Below are positions 54,375 to 62,940 of a DNA stretch of 64,000 nucleotides, one piece after another; within the stretch, counting starts at the first letter, position 1, and each line of letters begins with the position of its first letter. The notes under the pieces are model-generated. The model made no database searches. It saw only the letters and a list, made by a program, of their open reading frames with translations, and had not been told where the DNA came from. The stretch comes from DATAGF01 sp963835685 (lineage in GTDB: Bacteria; Actinomycetota; Thermoleophilia; Miltoncostaeales; Miltoncostaeaceae): contig CAWIGI010000013.1 of NCBI GenBank assembly GCA_963835685.1, positions 248,001-312,000 of the forward strand. The letters run 5' to 3'. The translations under genes were made by a program, and so were the position numbers.

Positions 54375-57300
54375 ACATCCGTGCCGGCTGGTCGCCAGCC
54401 GGGTCCCCCTGAAGCAGACCGTTCTCCAGCGCGGCGCGGGTCGCGGCGGACCGGTTGTTCACGCCGAGCTTCCCGAAGATGTTCGAGACATGGCGGATCG
54501 CCGTGCCCTCGCTGATCACGAGCCGCTCCGCGATCTGGCGATTGGTGAGGCCCTCGGCGACGAGCGCGAGCACCTCGCGCTCTCGGTTCGTGAGGCGCAG
54601 AATCCCCGCCGGGTCGTGCTCGCTCAGCCCGAGCTCGCCGGCCAGCCGAAGGACCCGGTCGCGCTGGATCGGGGCGGGGATCGTCTCGAGCAGGCCCAGA
54701 GCGGTCTTGATCGCGGGCCCGGCATCCCGCCCCTGCGCCGCCGCCAGCCGCGCGAGGTCCGCGTGGCAGAGCGCGAGATCGAAGTCGCAGCCGATCGCCT
54801 CCAGGGCGGCGCGGGCTTCTCCGAGGAGACGGCGCGCCGCTGGCAGGTCACCCTCGTCGAACGCGATCCGGCCCCGGGTACGGACGGAGAGCGCCACCAC
54901 CCAGCGACAGCCGATCCGTCGGCCGATGTCGCCTGACCGCCGCGCGGCCTCGGCCGCGCCGGAGAGATCACCATCCCGGCGGCGGGCCTCCCCCAGCCAC
55001 CCGAGGAAGCGGGACAGGATGCCCGGGTGCTTGGTGCTCTCGGCGATGTCGATCGCGCGCTGGAGGTCGGCGATCGCGCCCTCGAGATCGCCGTGCTCGC
55101 GACGGGCGAACCCGAGCGCCCCGAGCGCCCAGGCCGTGTTCGGCTCGTCCGGGGAGAGCTCGATCCCGCGCTCGCACGCGTCGATCCCGCGCTCCGTGTC
55201 GCCACGGGCCGCCTCGTACAGGCCCTGGGCCCAGGCCGCCCAGCTCCGCAGCCGGGGATCCGCCACGGCGTCCCCGATCGTGCCGCCCCGGGCGGCCGCC
55301 TCGAGCGCGCCGTCGAACCGGCCCATCGAGTAGAGCGAGTGGGCGATGAAGAAGTGGCAGTGCCCCAGCCACCAGGTCTCTCCGGCGTGCTCGAGGAGCG
55401 GGATCGCCCGCGCACCCTCGCGCACTCCCTCTTCGAACCTCCCGGTCCACCACCCCTGTCGGGCCCGGATGTAGAGCGCGCGTCCGAGCGCCGCTTCGTC
55501 GCCCAGGTGCTCCGCCAGGTCGATGGACGTCCGCGCCGCCCGCTCGGCGTCATCGGGCTTGCCGAGATGGCTGGCGGTGTGGGCCGCCCAGAAGTGGTAC
55601 GAGCAGGCGAGGTCGGTGTCCGACATGGCGACGACGCGCGGCGCCAGGGCCGTCAGGACCTCCTCGCTCTCGTCCATCCGGCCCAGGAAGTAGATGGAGG
55701 CGACCAGACGCAGACTCAGCTCGACGACCCGCCGCTCGCGCTCGTCGGCGGGCAGGCGCTCGGCGTGGCGCAGAGCCTCGCGCAGCATCGCGCTGGCCTC
55801 GGAATGGGCGTACCCGCGGAAGCTCCGGGCGGCCGCGCGCTGGAGGTAGGCGACGGCGCGCGCCGCGTCGTCGGTGCGCGACCAGTGGTGCGCGAGCAGG
55901 CCGTCGACCTCCTCGGTCCGCCCCGCATAGAACTCCTCGAGGCAGAGCCCGGCGGCCTCGTGCAGGGCGCGACGGGTCGGCGCCCCGACGCTCTGATACG
56001 CCACGTCCTGCGTGAGCGCGTGCTTGAACTCGAAGCCCGCCTCTCCCTCGACGACCGCCTCGACGAGGAACTCCTCGCGCACCAGGTCCTCGAGGCTCGT
56101 CTGCACGGCCCCCGCGCCCGGCCAGACGGCCGCGAGCAGGCGCAGCGGGAATCGGCGGCCCAAGACCGCCGCGGTCTGGAGCACCGAGCGCGGATGGTCG
56201 TCGAGGCGGTCGATGCGCGCCATGAGCACGTCCTCGACCCGACCCGGCACCTCTCCGTCCTCCACGCCGCCTGGGCTGGCGAGCGAGAGCTCCTCGATGA
56301 AGAACGGGTTGCCCTCACCGCGCGCGAGGATCGCCCGCCCGAGGGTTTCGGGCACGTCATCGTCACCGAGGACCGAGCGCACGACCTCCAGCGAGTCGAC
56401 GGGCCCAAGGCGAGGAAGGGCGATCTGAGTCGCGTGCGACAGCTCGAGCCAGCTGGGCCGGCTCCCGGGCCGGTAGGTCGTGAGCAGCAGCACCGGCGCG
56501 GCGGCGAGTCCTGACGCGAGCGAGGCGAGGAAGCGCTCGGAGGTGTCGTCGGCCCAGTGGACGTCCTCCACCGCGATCACCAGAGGCTCGCTCAGCGAGG
56601 CCGCCAGGAACAGATGGCGGAGCGCCTCGAAGGTGCGTACCCGCACGGCCTCTGGGCTGAGCGGGGCGATCCGGTCCCGCTCGGCGGCGGGATCGAGCGC
56701 CCCGAGCAGGTTCAGGACGTACGGTGCCTCGCCGGCGGGCGCCTGCAGGCGCTGGAACGCGTGGCCCACCGCACTCTGGATCTCGGCCCGCCCGCGCTGC
56801 GGCACGGCGCAGAGCTGGCGCACCAGGTCGAGCACGGGAAGGTACGGCTGACTGCTGCCGTAGGGGGAGCAGCGGCCCTCGATCCAGCGCACGTGGCCGG
56901 CCGAGGCACGGCGCGCCTCCTCGACGAGCCGAGACTTGCCCATCCCCGGCTCGCCGACGACGCCGATGATCTGGCCGGCGCCCGACCGGGCGAGGACGAG
57001 CGCCTCGTCGAAGAGCCGGATCTGGCGCTCGCGGCCCACGAAACGGCTCAGCGGACGCCCTGAGCGGCGGCCGCGTCGGTGAGATCGACCGAAGGCCGAC
57101 GATCCGGTGCGGCCGCGGGTCATCGTGGTCGGGGCCGTCCACGCCGCCACCGGGGTCGACCGGCTCGACGATGACCTCGCCGGGCATCAAGGAAACAAGA
57201 GACGGATCGACGCGTATCTCGCCTCCGGTGGCCGCGGCGGCGAGCGAGAGCGCCACCGCGATCGGGCCGAGAGCCGCTTCGTCGTCCACCCAGGTCTCCT

Positions 57301-57763
57301 GGTCGGCCTGCAACCGGCCCGAGGCGACCCCGACGCCGGCTGACGGCGGATTCGCGTGCTCGCTGTCCCTCACGCGGAGCGCGGCCAGGACCGCGCGTTG
57401 GAGGTGGTCTTCGAGCGACCGGGGCGACCCGAAGACGCACGCCATCCCACCGGGCACCCTCACCACGACCCCCTCGAGCTCCTGGGCGATGGCCCGGACC
57501 GCCTGCTGGAGAATCGCGTCGTCGGCGACCTCGCCGCCGCTGACGACCATCACGGTCGCCTGGCGGGGCCCGGGCGCGTCGTCCGGCGGGTCCGCGGCGC
57601 GCAACGGCGCGCCGCACGCGCCGCAATAGCGGCTGTCCGCGTGGACCGCACCCCCACAGCTCGGACACCGCGACGGGATCGTCGCGTTGCGCAGCGCGCG
57701 CCGCGCCCCGCCAGGCTCGGCTGGGCCGCTCCTTTTCGCGTCGGGTTCCTTGGCGCTCGGCAC
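54373..57763 (-). CDS. LuxR-type regulator with zinc ribbon, cyclase-like, AAA and TPR domains; one frameshift
   Basis: About 1130 residues. N-terminal double zinc ribbon (CPSCGGAVHADSRYCGACG), then a degenerate class III nucleotide-cyclase-like domain (ATVMVVSGG, VVVRVPGGMACVFG), a STAND/AAA ATPase starting SRFVGRERQIRLFDEAL with Walker A GEPGMGKSRLVEEA, long helical TPR-type repeats, and a C-terminal LuxR HTH (LTNREREVLALVAEGLTNRQIAERL). The frame breaks between the cyclase and ATPase parts near 57054-57060; dropping one C of a CCC run joins RPPLR to RPLSRFVGRE. The GTG at 57763 has GGGGAG eight bases upstream. The cyclase part has lost most metal-binding residues, so it probably senses rather than synthesises. 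No input signal is evident. Confidence 0.85.
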
Positions 57764-57883
57764 TGAGGGGTCTCCCCGGGTCTTCCGACACTCCCATGAC
57801 GCGCGCGAAACGGTCAACCAGGGCCACTCGGGGCCCTGTCTACAAGTCTTCGCGCCCCCGACGGCGCGCCCGGGCCAAGATCG

Positions 57884-57928
57884 AAAGCACTTGGGATGCC
57901 GCGTCCAGAGCCGCCGTCGGAGCATGCG
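57884..57928 (+). promoter_or_regulatory. Two-block promoter-like element, copy B
   Basis: AAAG-n-ACTTGGGATGC (57884-57899), 13 bases, then GCCGTC-nn-AGC-n-TGCG (57913-57928). It matches copy A at 54330-54374 in all named positions and in spacing, on the opposite strand. It points rightwards, toward the small ORFs, with a predicted leader of about 35 bases before the ATG at 57961, much the same distance as in copy A. Confidence 0.5.
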
Positions 57929-57960
57929 CTTGCACCTTCGCGCCAGAGAGGGAGAACCCG

Positions 57961-58053
57961 ATGTCCCTTGCATCCGCCCATCGACCCGGCTCGACCAGCG
58001 TTCGCCATGCCGAGTACCTCGTGACGCGGTACGTCGCGCTGACGGAGGGGTGA
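57961..58053 (+). CDS. Possible 30-residue leader peptide or small protein
   Basis: The ATG at 57961 is preceded by GAGGGAG at a six-base spacing, and by the two-block element about 35 bases upstream. The peptide MSLASAHRPGSTSVRHAEYL continues for ten residues to a TGA at 58051. The next small ORF starts three bases later in the same frame, and its ribosome-binding site lies inside the end of this one. No homology is recognised. The case for it rests on translation signals only. Confidence 0.35.
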   Translation: MSLASAHRPGSTSVRHAEYLVTRYVALTEG

Positions 58054-58056
58054 GCG

Positions 58057-58269
58057 ATGTCGTCATCCCCGCGGCGCACGACGTCCGAGCCGAGCCCGCT
58101 CGCCCCGGGAGCAACGTTCTCGGACTTCTGCGAGGCGCGCAGGAGCTTCTTCGAGACGCTGCGGAGAGACTCAGACTTGCGTCGGCTCGAAGCGGCCTGG
58201 GACCTTCCAGCCGCGTTTCCACACCGGGCGGCCGATACGCAACGCGCCAGCCCAGAGCGGCCTTCGTAG
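58057..58269 (+). CDS. Possible 70-residue small protein coupled to the preceding ORF
   Basis: The ATG at 58057 has GGAGGGG six bases upstream. The product has a disordered Ser/Pro N-terminus and one helix-prone, charged stretch with DFCEARRSFFETLRRDSDLR. It is in the same frame as the 30-residue ORF, separated only by TGA-GCG, so reading through the TGA would give a single protein of about 100 residues. Another frame across this region is also open, so the coding assignment is weak. Confidence 0.35.
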   Translation: MSSSPRRTTSEPSPLAPGATFSDFCEARRSFFETLRRDSDLRRLEAAWDLPAAFPHRAADTQRASPERPS

Positions 58270-58287
58270 GACGCGGTGGGCCGGCGG

Positions 58288-59416
58288 TCATCCCGCCCGC
58301 GGCCACCCCGTGACGATGGGATAGGGCGGAACCGGTCCGCCCCCGCCGGGGTGGATCTCGAAGTGCAGGTGCGGCGTCGCCGCCTGCGCGTCGCCCGAGT
58401 TGCCCACGTAGCCGATCACGGTCCCCCGCGAGACGCTCGCGCCCTCGCTGGCCGCCGGCGCGAAGGCCGAAGATGGGCGAAGTAGAACGTCGTGCCCCCG
58501 CCGTCGCGCAGCCAGAGGCGCCAGCCGCCGAGGCCGTTGTAGCCGACGTTATAGAGCGAGCCGCCGGCGACGGCGACGATCGGCGTCCCGGCGGCGGCGA
58601 AGATGTCGATGCCCTCGTGGGCGCGGCCCCCGGAGCGCGGGGCGAGCCAGTCGTCGCTGAAGCGCGCCGGCCCGGCGACCGGGAAGAGGTAGTCGCCCCG
58701 CGGCAGCGCCCCGGCGACCGCGCCCGAGCTCGCGTAGGGGAGGGAGTTCAGCGACGCCCGCCGGGCCGCCTCCAGCGCGGCGAGCCGCGCCCGCCGCTCG
58801 CGCTCCTCCTTGACCAGCCGCCGGAGATCGGCCTTCGCGTCGGCGAGCAGCCGCTCGCGCTGCGCCGCCAGCGCCGCCAGCTCGTCCTTCCGCTCCTGCG
58901 CCGCCGCCTCCTCGCGCTCGCGGGCCGCCTCCGCGGCCGTCTGGCGCGCCTCGAGGATCGTCAGCCGCCGGCCGCGCGCGCGGACCGCCTCGAGCACGCG
59001 CGCGTCTCCGCGCGCGGCCTGGTCGAGCACGGCGCCGCCTCGTAGGCCTCGCCGATGCTGCCGCTGGTCAGGAGCACCTGGATGAAGGTCGGCTGCCCCT
59101 CCACGTACAGGTCGACCAGCCGCTCGGCGAGCACCCTGCGCGAGGTGGCGAGGTCCCGCCTGGCCGTGCGCAGCTCCCCGCGCGTGAGGCGGAGCGTGGC
59201 GCGCGCCGCGTCGAGGCGGTCGATGGCGAGGTTGTGGGCCGCGGCTGCCGCCCCCGCCTTCACGTCGAGCTCGGCGACCTGGCGGCCGAGGGCCGCGATC
59301 TCGGACCGCACCCCCGCGATCGACGGCGCCGCCCCGGCCGCGGGCGCGAGGAGCAGGCAGACGAGGACGAGCGCGCCCGCGATGGGGACGGCCCGCGAGG
59401 GGCGTGGGAATGGCAT
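58288..59416 (-). CDS. Secreted M23-family peptidase with coiled coil, two frameshifts
   Basis: Cell-wall peptidase or amidase activator of the NlpD/EnvC type. Signal peptide (residues 1-29), then two Ala/Arg-rich coiled coils, then a LytM domain with GRAHEGIDIFAAAGTPI, GGWRLWLRDGGGTTFYFAHL and HLHFEIHPGG. The zinc ligands are the His in AHEGID, the paired Asp, and the His in HLHF. The frame breaks near 59031-59036 (GCGGCGCC for expected GCGGCGGCC) and again near 58466-58474, each as if one base were missing. With both corrected it gives about 375 residues, a normal length. It might be a real pseudogene, but seven window genes show similar breaks. Confidence 0.75.
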
Positions 59417-59460
59417 CGGGGCGGGCGACCCACTCTCGTGGGGCCCGGGGCGCGGCTCAA

Positions 59461-59503
59461 GATCCCGGCCGCGGCCTGCAACGGCCGTTGCAGGGCCGGG
59501 GAT
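59461..59503 (-). terminator. Cruciform hairpin downstream of ispH
   Basis: CCTGCAACGGCCGTTGCAGG (59475-59494) is a perfect 20-base palindrome. It is embedded in an outer dyad, GATCCCGGCC with GGCCGGGGATC. The whole structure starts directly after the ispH stop codon, so it probably ends ispH transcription or insulates it from the M23 gene downstream. No T-run follows. Confidence 0.6.
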
Positions 59504-60442
59504 CTACCGGCTGGGGCGTACCTCGCGGGGCAGGGCGAAGACGACGCCCTCGGCCGACGGCTCCTCCTCGCCGGTGCGGGCGTAGCCCGCGGTCACGAGG
59601 GTCGTCGCGACCTCCTGGACGAGCACCTCGGGGGCCGACGCGCCGGCGGTGAGGGCCACCCGCCGCCGCCCGTCGAGCCAGCTCGGATCGAGCTCGGAGG
59701 CGTTGTCGATCAGGTAGGCGTCGGACCCGGCGGCGCGCGCGACCTCGACCATCCGCATCGAGTTCGAGGAGTTGCGCGAGCCGACGACGAGCACGAGGTC
59801 GGCGCCGTCGCCGACCACCGACCGCACGGCGTCCTGGCGGTTCTGCGTCGCGTAGCAGATGTCGCTCGACTTCGGGCCCACGAGCGCCGGGAACCGGCGC
59901 TTGAGGACGGCGACGATCGCCGCCGCATCGTCGATCGACAGGGTCGTCTGGGTCGTCAGGGCGACGTTCGAGGGGTCGGGCACCTCGACGGTCTCGGCGT
60001 CGGCGATGTCCTGGACCAGGATCACGGCGTCGGGGGCCTCGCCCCGGGTGCCGATGACCTCGTCGTGGTCGGCGTGGCCCACCAGCAGCACGGTCGCCCC
60101 GCGGCCGGCGAAGCGGCGCACCTCGGCGTGCACCTTGGCGACCAGCGGGCAGGTGGCGTCGATGACGCGGAGGTCGCGCTCGGCGGCGATGCGGCGCACC
60201 TCCGGCGAGACCCCGTGGGCCGACAGGATGATCGTCTGGCCGACCGGCACCTCGCGCGGGTCGTCCACGAAGACGGCGCCCTTCTCGGCCAGGGAGGAGA
60301 CCACGTGCGTGTTGTGCACGATCTCGCCGCGCACGTAGACGGGCGGGCCGAGCTCGTCGAGCACCCGCTCGACCGTCTCGATGGCGCGGTCAACGCCGGC
60401 GCAGTAGCCCCGCGGGGCGACGAGCTCGAGCTTGACGGGCAC
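59504..60442 (-). CDS. ispH: 4-hydroxy-3-methylbut-2-enyl diphosphate reductase
   Basis: Last enzyme of the MEP isoprenoid pathway, an iron-sulfur protein of 312 residues. The three cluster cysteines are Cys14 in RGYCAGVDRA, Cys98 in DATCPLVAKVH and Cys196 in DICYATQNRQ. HNTHVV, the catalytic Glu region and SRNSSNSMRMVEVA are also present. I chose the GTG at 60442 because VKLELVAPRGYC follows at once; the frame upstream reads antisense through the hydrolase gene. Confidence 0.96.
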   Translation of the reverse strand: MPVKLELVAPRGYCAGVDRAIETVERVLDELGPPVYVRGEIVHNTHVVSSLAEKGAVFVDDPREVPVGQTIILSAHGVSPEVRRIAAERDLRVIDATCPLVAKVHAEVRRFAGRGATVLLVGHADHDEVIGTRGEAPDAVILVQDIADAETVEVPDPSNVALTTQTTLSIDDAAAIVAVLKRRFPALVGPKSSDICYATQNRQDAVRSVVGDGADLVLVVGSRNSSNSMRMVEVARAAGSDAYLIDNASELDPSWLDGRRRVALTAGASAPEVLVQEVATTLVTAGYARTGEEEPSAEGVVFALPREVRPSR

Positions 60443-60473
60443 GGCATCAGGGTAACGGACGCCGGTCCGTATC

Positions 60474-61289
60474 GTGCCGTCGGTGCGGAGCGCCGCGACG
60501 ATCGAGACCGGCTCGGGCCCGGCCGTCCTGCTCGTGCACGGGCTCAACGGCTTCAAGGAGGGGTGGGGGCGCCTGCCCGAGGCGCTGGCCGCCGCCGGCC
60601 GCCGGGTGGTCGCGGTCGACCTTCCCGGGTTCGGCGCGACGGCGCGCCTGCGGCGAACGACGCCCCAGGGCCTGGCGGACGCGATCGCCCCCCTCGTCGC
60701 CGACCTCGCGCCGGTCTCCCTGGTCGCCCACTCGCTGGGAACCCAGGTCGCGATGCTCACCGCCGCGGCCCGCCCCGGCCGCATCGGCCGGGTGGCGCTG
60801 CTCGCGCCGTGGGTGCTCGCGCGGCCGCGACGGTTCCCGCCGCGGCAGATCTCCGACCTGCTCCAGCTGCCGCTGGTCGGGCGCCCGCTCGGCCGCCTCG
60901 CCATCGCCGCCGCCCGCCGGAGCCCGGCGCGGCGGCGCACCGCGTACCTCGAGGCGCTGGGCGACCCGGAGTCGCCGATCCGCGACCCGGCCCTGGCGGC
61001 GCTGCTGCAGGAGGCCGGCGACCGCCTCGCGCGCGCGGACCTGCGGGCGATGGCGGACTGGGCCGCCAGCGGGCTGGCGTTCGACGTGAGGCCGCTGGCG
61101 CCCCGCATCACCAGGCCCACGCTGGTCGTGGCGGGTACCCTCGACCGCGTGACCGAGCCCTCCGGCGCCCGCTGGCTGGCCGACGCCCTCCCCGCCGGGC
61201 GGCTCCTGTCGCTGCCGGGGGTCGGGCACCTCCCCCATCTCGAGGCGGCCGAGGAGGTCGCCGCGGCGATCGCCGGCCACCTGCGATGA
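60474..61289 (+). CDS. Alpha/beta-hydrolase
   Basis: A 271-residue hydrolase. The oxyanion loop is LLVHGLNGFKEGW, the nucleophile Ser87 lies in VAHSLGTQ, the acid in VAGTLDRVTEP near residue 222 and the base His in GVGHLPHLEA near 250. Size and cap pattern are those of small esterase/lipase-like enzymes; the substrate is unknown. The GTG at 60474 is 31 bases from the divergent ispH start, so the two promoters must overlap. Its stop overlaps the next ATG. Confidence 0.85.
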   Translation: MPSVRSAATIETGSGPAVLLVHGLNGFKEGWGRLPEALAAAGRRVVAVDLPGFGATARLRRTTPQGLADAIAPLVADLAPVSLVAHSLGTQVAMLTAAARPGRIGRVALLAPWVLARPRRFPPRQISDLLQLPLVGRPLGRLAIAAARRSPARRRTAYLEALGDPESPIRDPALAALLQEAGDRLARADLRAMADWAASGLAFDVRPLAPRITRPTLVVAGTLDRVTEPSGARWLADALPAGRLLSLPGVGHLPHLEAAEEVAAAIAGHLR

Positions 61290-62062
61290 CCGATCTCCTC
61301 GACCTCGCCGCCCGCGCGGCGCGGGCCGCCGGCGACCTGCTGCTGGAGCGGTCGGGCGGGCCGGTCAGCGGCGTCGCGTCCAAGACCAGCCGCACCGACC
61401 TCGTCAGCGACACCGACCGCGAGGCCGAGGCCCTGATCGTGGGGATGATCCAGGCCGAGCGGCCGGGAGACGCGATCGTGGGCGAGGAGGGCGCCGACGC
61501 GCCGGGGTCGGGCGAGGTGCGCTGGCTGGTGGACCCGCTCGACGGCACGATCAACTACCTCTGGGGCATCCCCCAGTGGAGCGTCAGCCTCGCGGCGCTC
61601 GACCGCGAGGGGCCGCTCGCCGGCGTGGTGCACGACCCGTCGCGGGACGAGACCTTCACCGCCGTCCGCGGCGGCGGCGCGCGCCTCGGCGAGCGGACGC
61701 TGAGGGTCGGGCCGGGCGCCCCGCTCGACGAGGCCCTCGTCGGCACCGGCTTCTCGTACCGCGCCGCCGAGCGCGCCCGCCAGGCGGCGCTCCTGCAGGA
61801 GATCCTCCCCGCCGTGCGGGACGTGCGCCGCTTCGGCTCGGCGGCGATCGACCTCGCCTGGGTCGCGTGCGGCCGGCTGGACGGCTACTACGAGCGCGGC
61901 CTCAATCCCTGGGACTGGGCCGCCGGACGGCTTATCGTCTCTGAGGCCGGTGGCGTCGTGCAGGAAATGCCGGCCACGGCGGAGGACCCGATCGGATGCA
62001 TCGCAGCACCGCCCGCCTTGATCGGCCCGCTCCGAGCGCTGATCGACCGCGCGCTCGCGTGA
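61286..62062 (+). CDS. Inositol monophosphatase family protein
   Basis: Magnesium-dependent, lithium-sensitive-type sugar phosphatase of 258 residues. Metal ligands are Glu67-Glu68 in IVGEEGAD, Asp83 and Asp86 in WLVDPLDGTINY, and Asp210 in NPWDWAAG, matching the family's three motifs. Substrates could be inositol-1-phosphate, histidinol phosphate or sugar bisphosphates. The ATG overlaps the hydrolase stop (ATGA), and its stop overlaps the DUF1624 gene. Confidence 0.92.
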   Translation: MTDLLDLAARAARAAGDLLLERSGGPVSGVASKTSRTDLVSDTDREAEALIVGMIQAERPGDAIVGEEGADAPGSGEVRWLVDPLDGTINYLWGIPQWSVSLAALDREGPLAGVVHDPSRDETFTAVRGGGARLGERTLRVGPGAPLDEALVGTGFSYRAAERARQAALLQEILPAVRDVRRFGSAAIDLAWVACGRLDGYYERGLNPWDWAAGRLIVSEAGGVVQEMPATAEDPIGCIAAPPALIGPLRALIDRALA

Positions 62063-62853
62063 CGAGCGCGGCGGCGCCGCCAGCGGGCCGGCTCTGGGAG
62101 GTGGACGCCGCCCGCACCGCGGCGATCGCGATGATGGTCGTCTACCACGTCGGGTACGACGTGAACCTGTTCGGGCCGGGCGTGGACATCGACCCGTTCT
62201 CGGGAGGGTGGCGGGCGCTCCAGATCGCCTGCGGCTCGAGCTTCCTGTTCGTGGTGGGCGTCAGCCTCGCGATCTCCAACGCCCGCGGCCGCGCGCGCGG
62301 CCTGACCGGGTGGCCGCTCTACCGCCATCACCTGCGCCGCGCGGCGGAGGTGGGCGCCGCCGCCCTGCTGGTGACCCTGGTGACCTGGATCGCGCTGGGC
62401 GACGACTACGTCCGCTTCGGGATCCTCCACTGCATCGCGCTCGCCATGGTCATCGGGCCGCTGCTGCTGCCGCTCGGGCCGATCAACCTTGTCCTGGCGT
62501 TCGCGGCGCTGGTGGGCGGCATGGCGCTGCTGCGCGGGCCGGAGTCCGACATCCCGGGCCTGCTGGTGTTCGGCGTCCCCCTCGAGGGCGGCGCCGGCGT
62601 CAACTGGTACCCGCTGCTGCCGTGGCTGGCGCCGGTGCTCGTGGGCCTCGTCGTCGGCCAGGCGCTCTACCCCGGCGGCGTCCGCGGGCCGTGGGGACGG
62701 CGCCTGCCGACCCCGCCGTGGGCCCGCACCGTCGGCGCGCCCGGCCGCCACGCGCTGCCCATCTACCTGGTGCACCAGCCGGTCCTGATGCCGCTGGTGC
62801 TCGCCGCCCTCGCGATCGCGGGCGTCGAGATCAGCCTCGACGAGTTCCGCTGA
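62059..62853 (+). CDS. DUF1624 heparan-alpha-glucosaminide acetyltransferase-like membrane protein
   Basis: A 264-residue membrane protein with about seven helices. The motif RLWEVDAARTAAIAMMVVYHVGYDVNLFG with its conserved Asp and His, then FLFVVGVSLAIS, LHCIALAMVIG and the C-terminal GRHALPIYLVHQPV, identify the DUF1624/acyltransferase group. Eukaryotic relatives acetylate glucosamine across a membrane; bacterial roles are unknown. The GTG at 62059 overlaps the preceding stop by four bases. Confidence 0.85.
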   Translation: MTSAAAPPAGRLWEVDAARTAAIAMMVVYHVGYDVNLFGPGVDIDPFSGGWRALQIACGSSFLFVVGVSLAISNARGRARGLTGWPLYRHHLRRAAEVGAAALLVTLVTWIALGDDYVRFGILHCIALAMVIGPLLLPLGPINLVLAFAALVGGMALLRGPESDIPGLLVFGVPLEGGAGVNWYPLLPWLAPVLVGLVVGQALYPGGVRGPWGRRLPTPPWARTVGAPGRHALPIYLVHQPVLMPLVLAALAIAGVEISLDEFR

Positions 62854-62865
62854 CCGTCTCCCGCG

Positions 62866-62940
62866 AGGGGCGGCCAGCCCCGCCTCCGGCGGTGCCGCCC
62901 CTTCGGCCGCCCAGCCCCGGCTCCGCCGGTGCCGCCCCTA
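62866..62940. terminator. 37-base imperfect tandem repeat with hairpins between convergent genes
   Basis: A unit starting CAGCCCC at 62875 recurs at 62912 (period 37), each with a GGTGCCGCCCCT end. GGGGCGGC near 62867 can pair with GCCGCCCC in the first unit, and CTCCGGCGG/CTCCGCCGG form small inner dyads. Located between the DUF1624 and metY stops, it is probably a bidirectional terminator. The second unit abuts the metY stop at 62938. Confidence 0.5.

Larger units (their letters stand above)
57764..58287. other. Less GC-rich region between the LuxR-type gene and the M23 peptidase gene
   Basis: About 520 bases with noticeably more A and T than the flanking genes. It holds the upstream region of the LuxR-type gene, promoter-like copy B and the two small ORFs. 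Both strands have competing short open frames, none with recognisable homology. I see no tRNA, inverted terminal repeat or transposase remnant. The composition could mean recently acquired DNA. Confidence 0.4.

Noticed and set aside
57840..58079. A 79-codon leftward ORF in the gap before the LuxR-type gene
   Set aside because: It lacks a ribosome-binding site and overlaps the rightward ORFs that have good translation signals; kept only as an alternative.
57961..58269. Toxin-antitoxin pair
   Set aside because: The two small ORFs lack any recognisable toxin or antitoxin motif, and the first is only 30 residues; the size pattern alone is not evidence.
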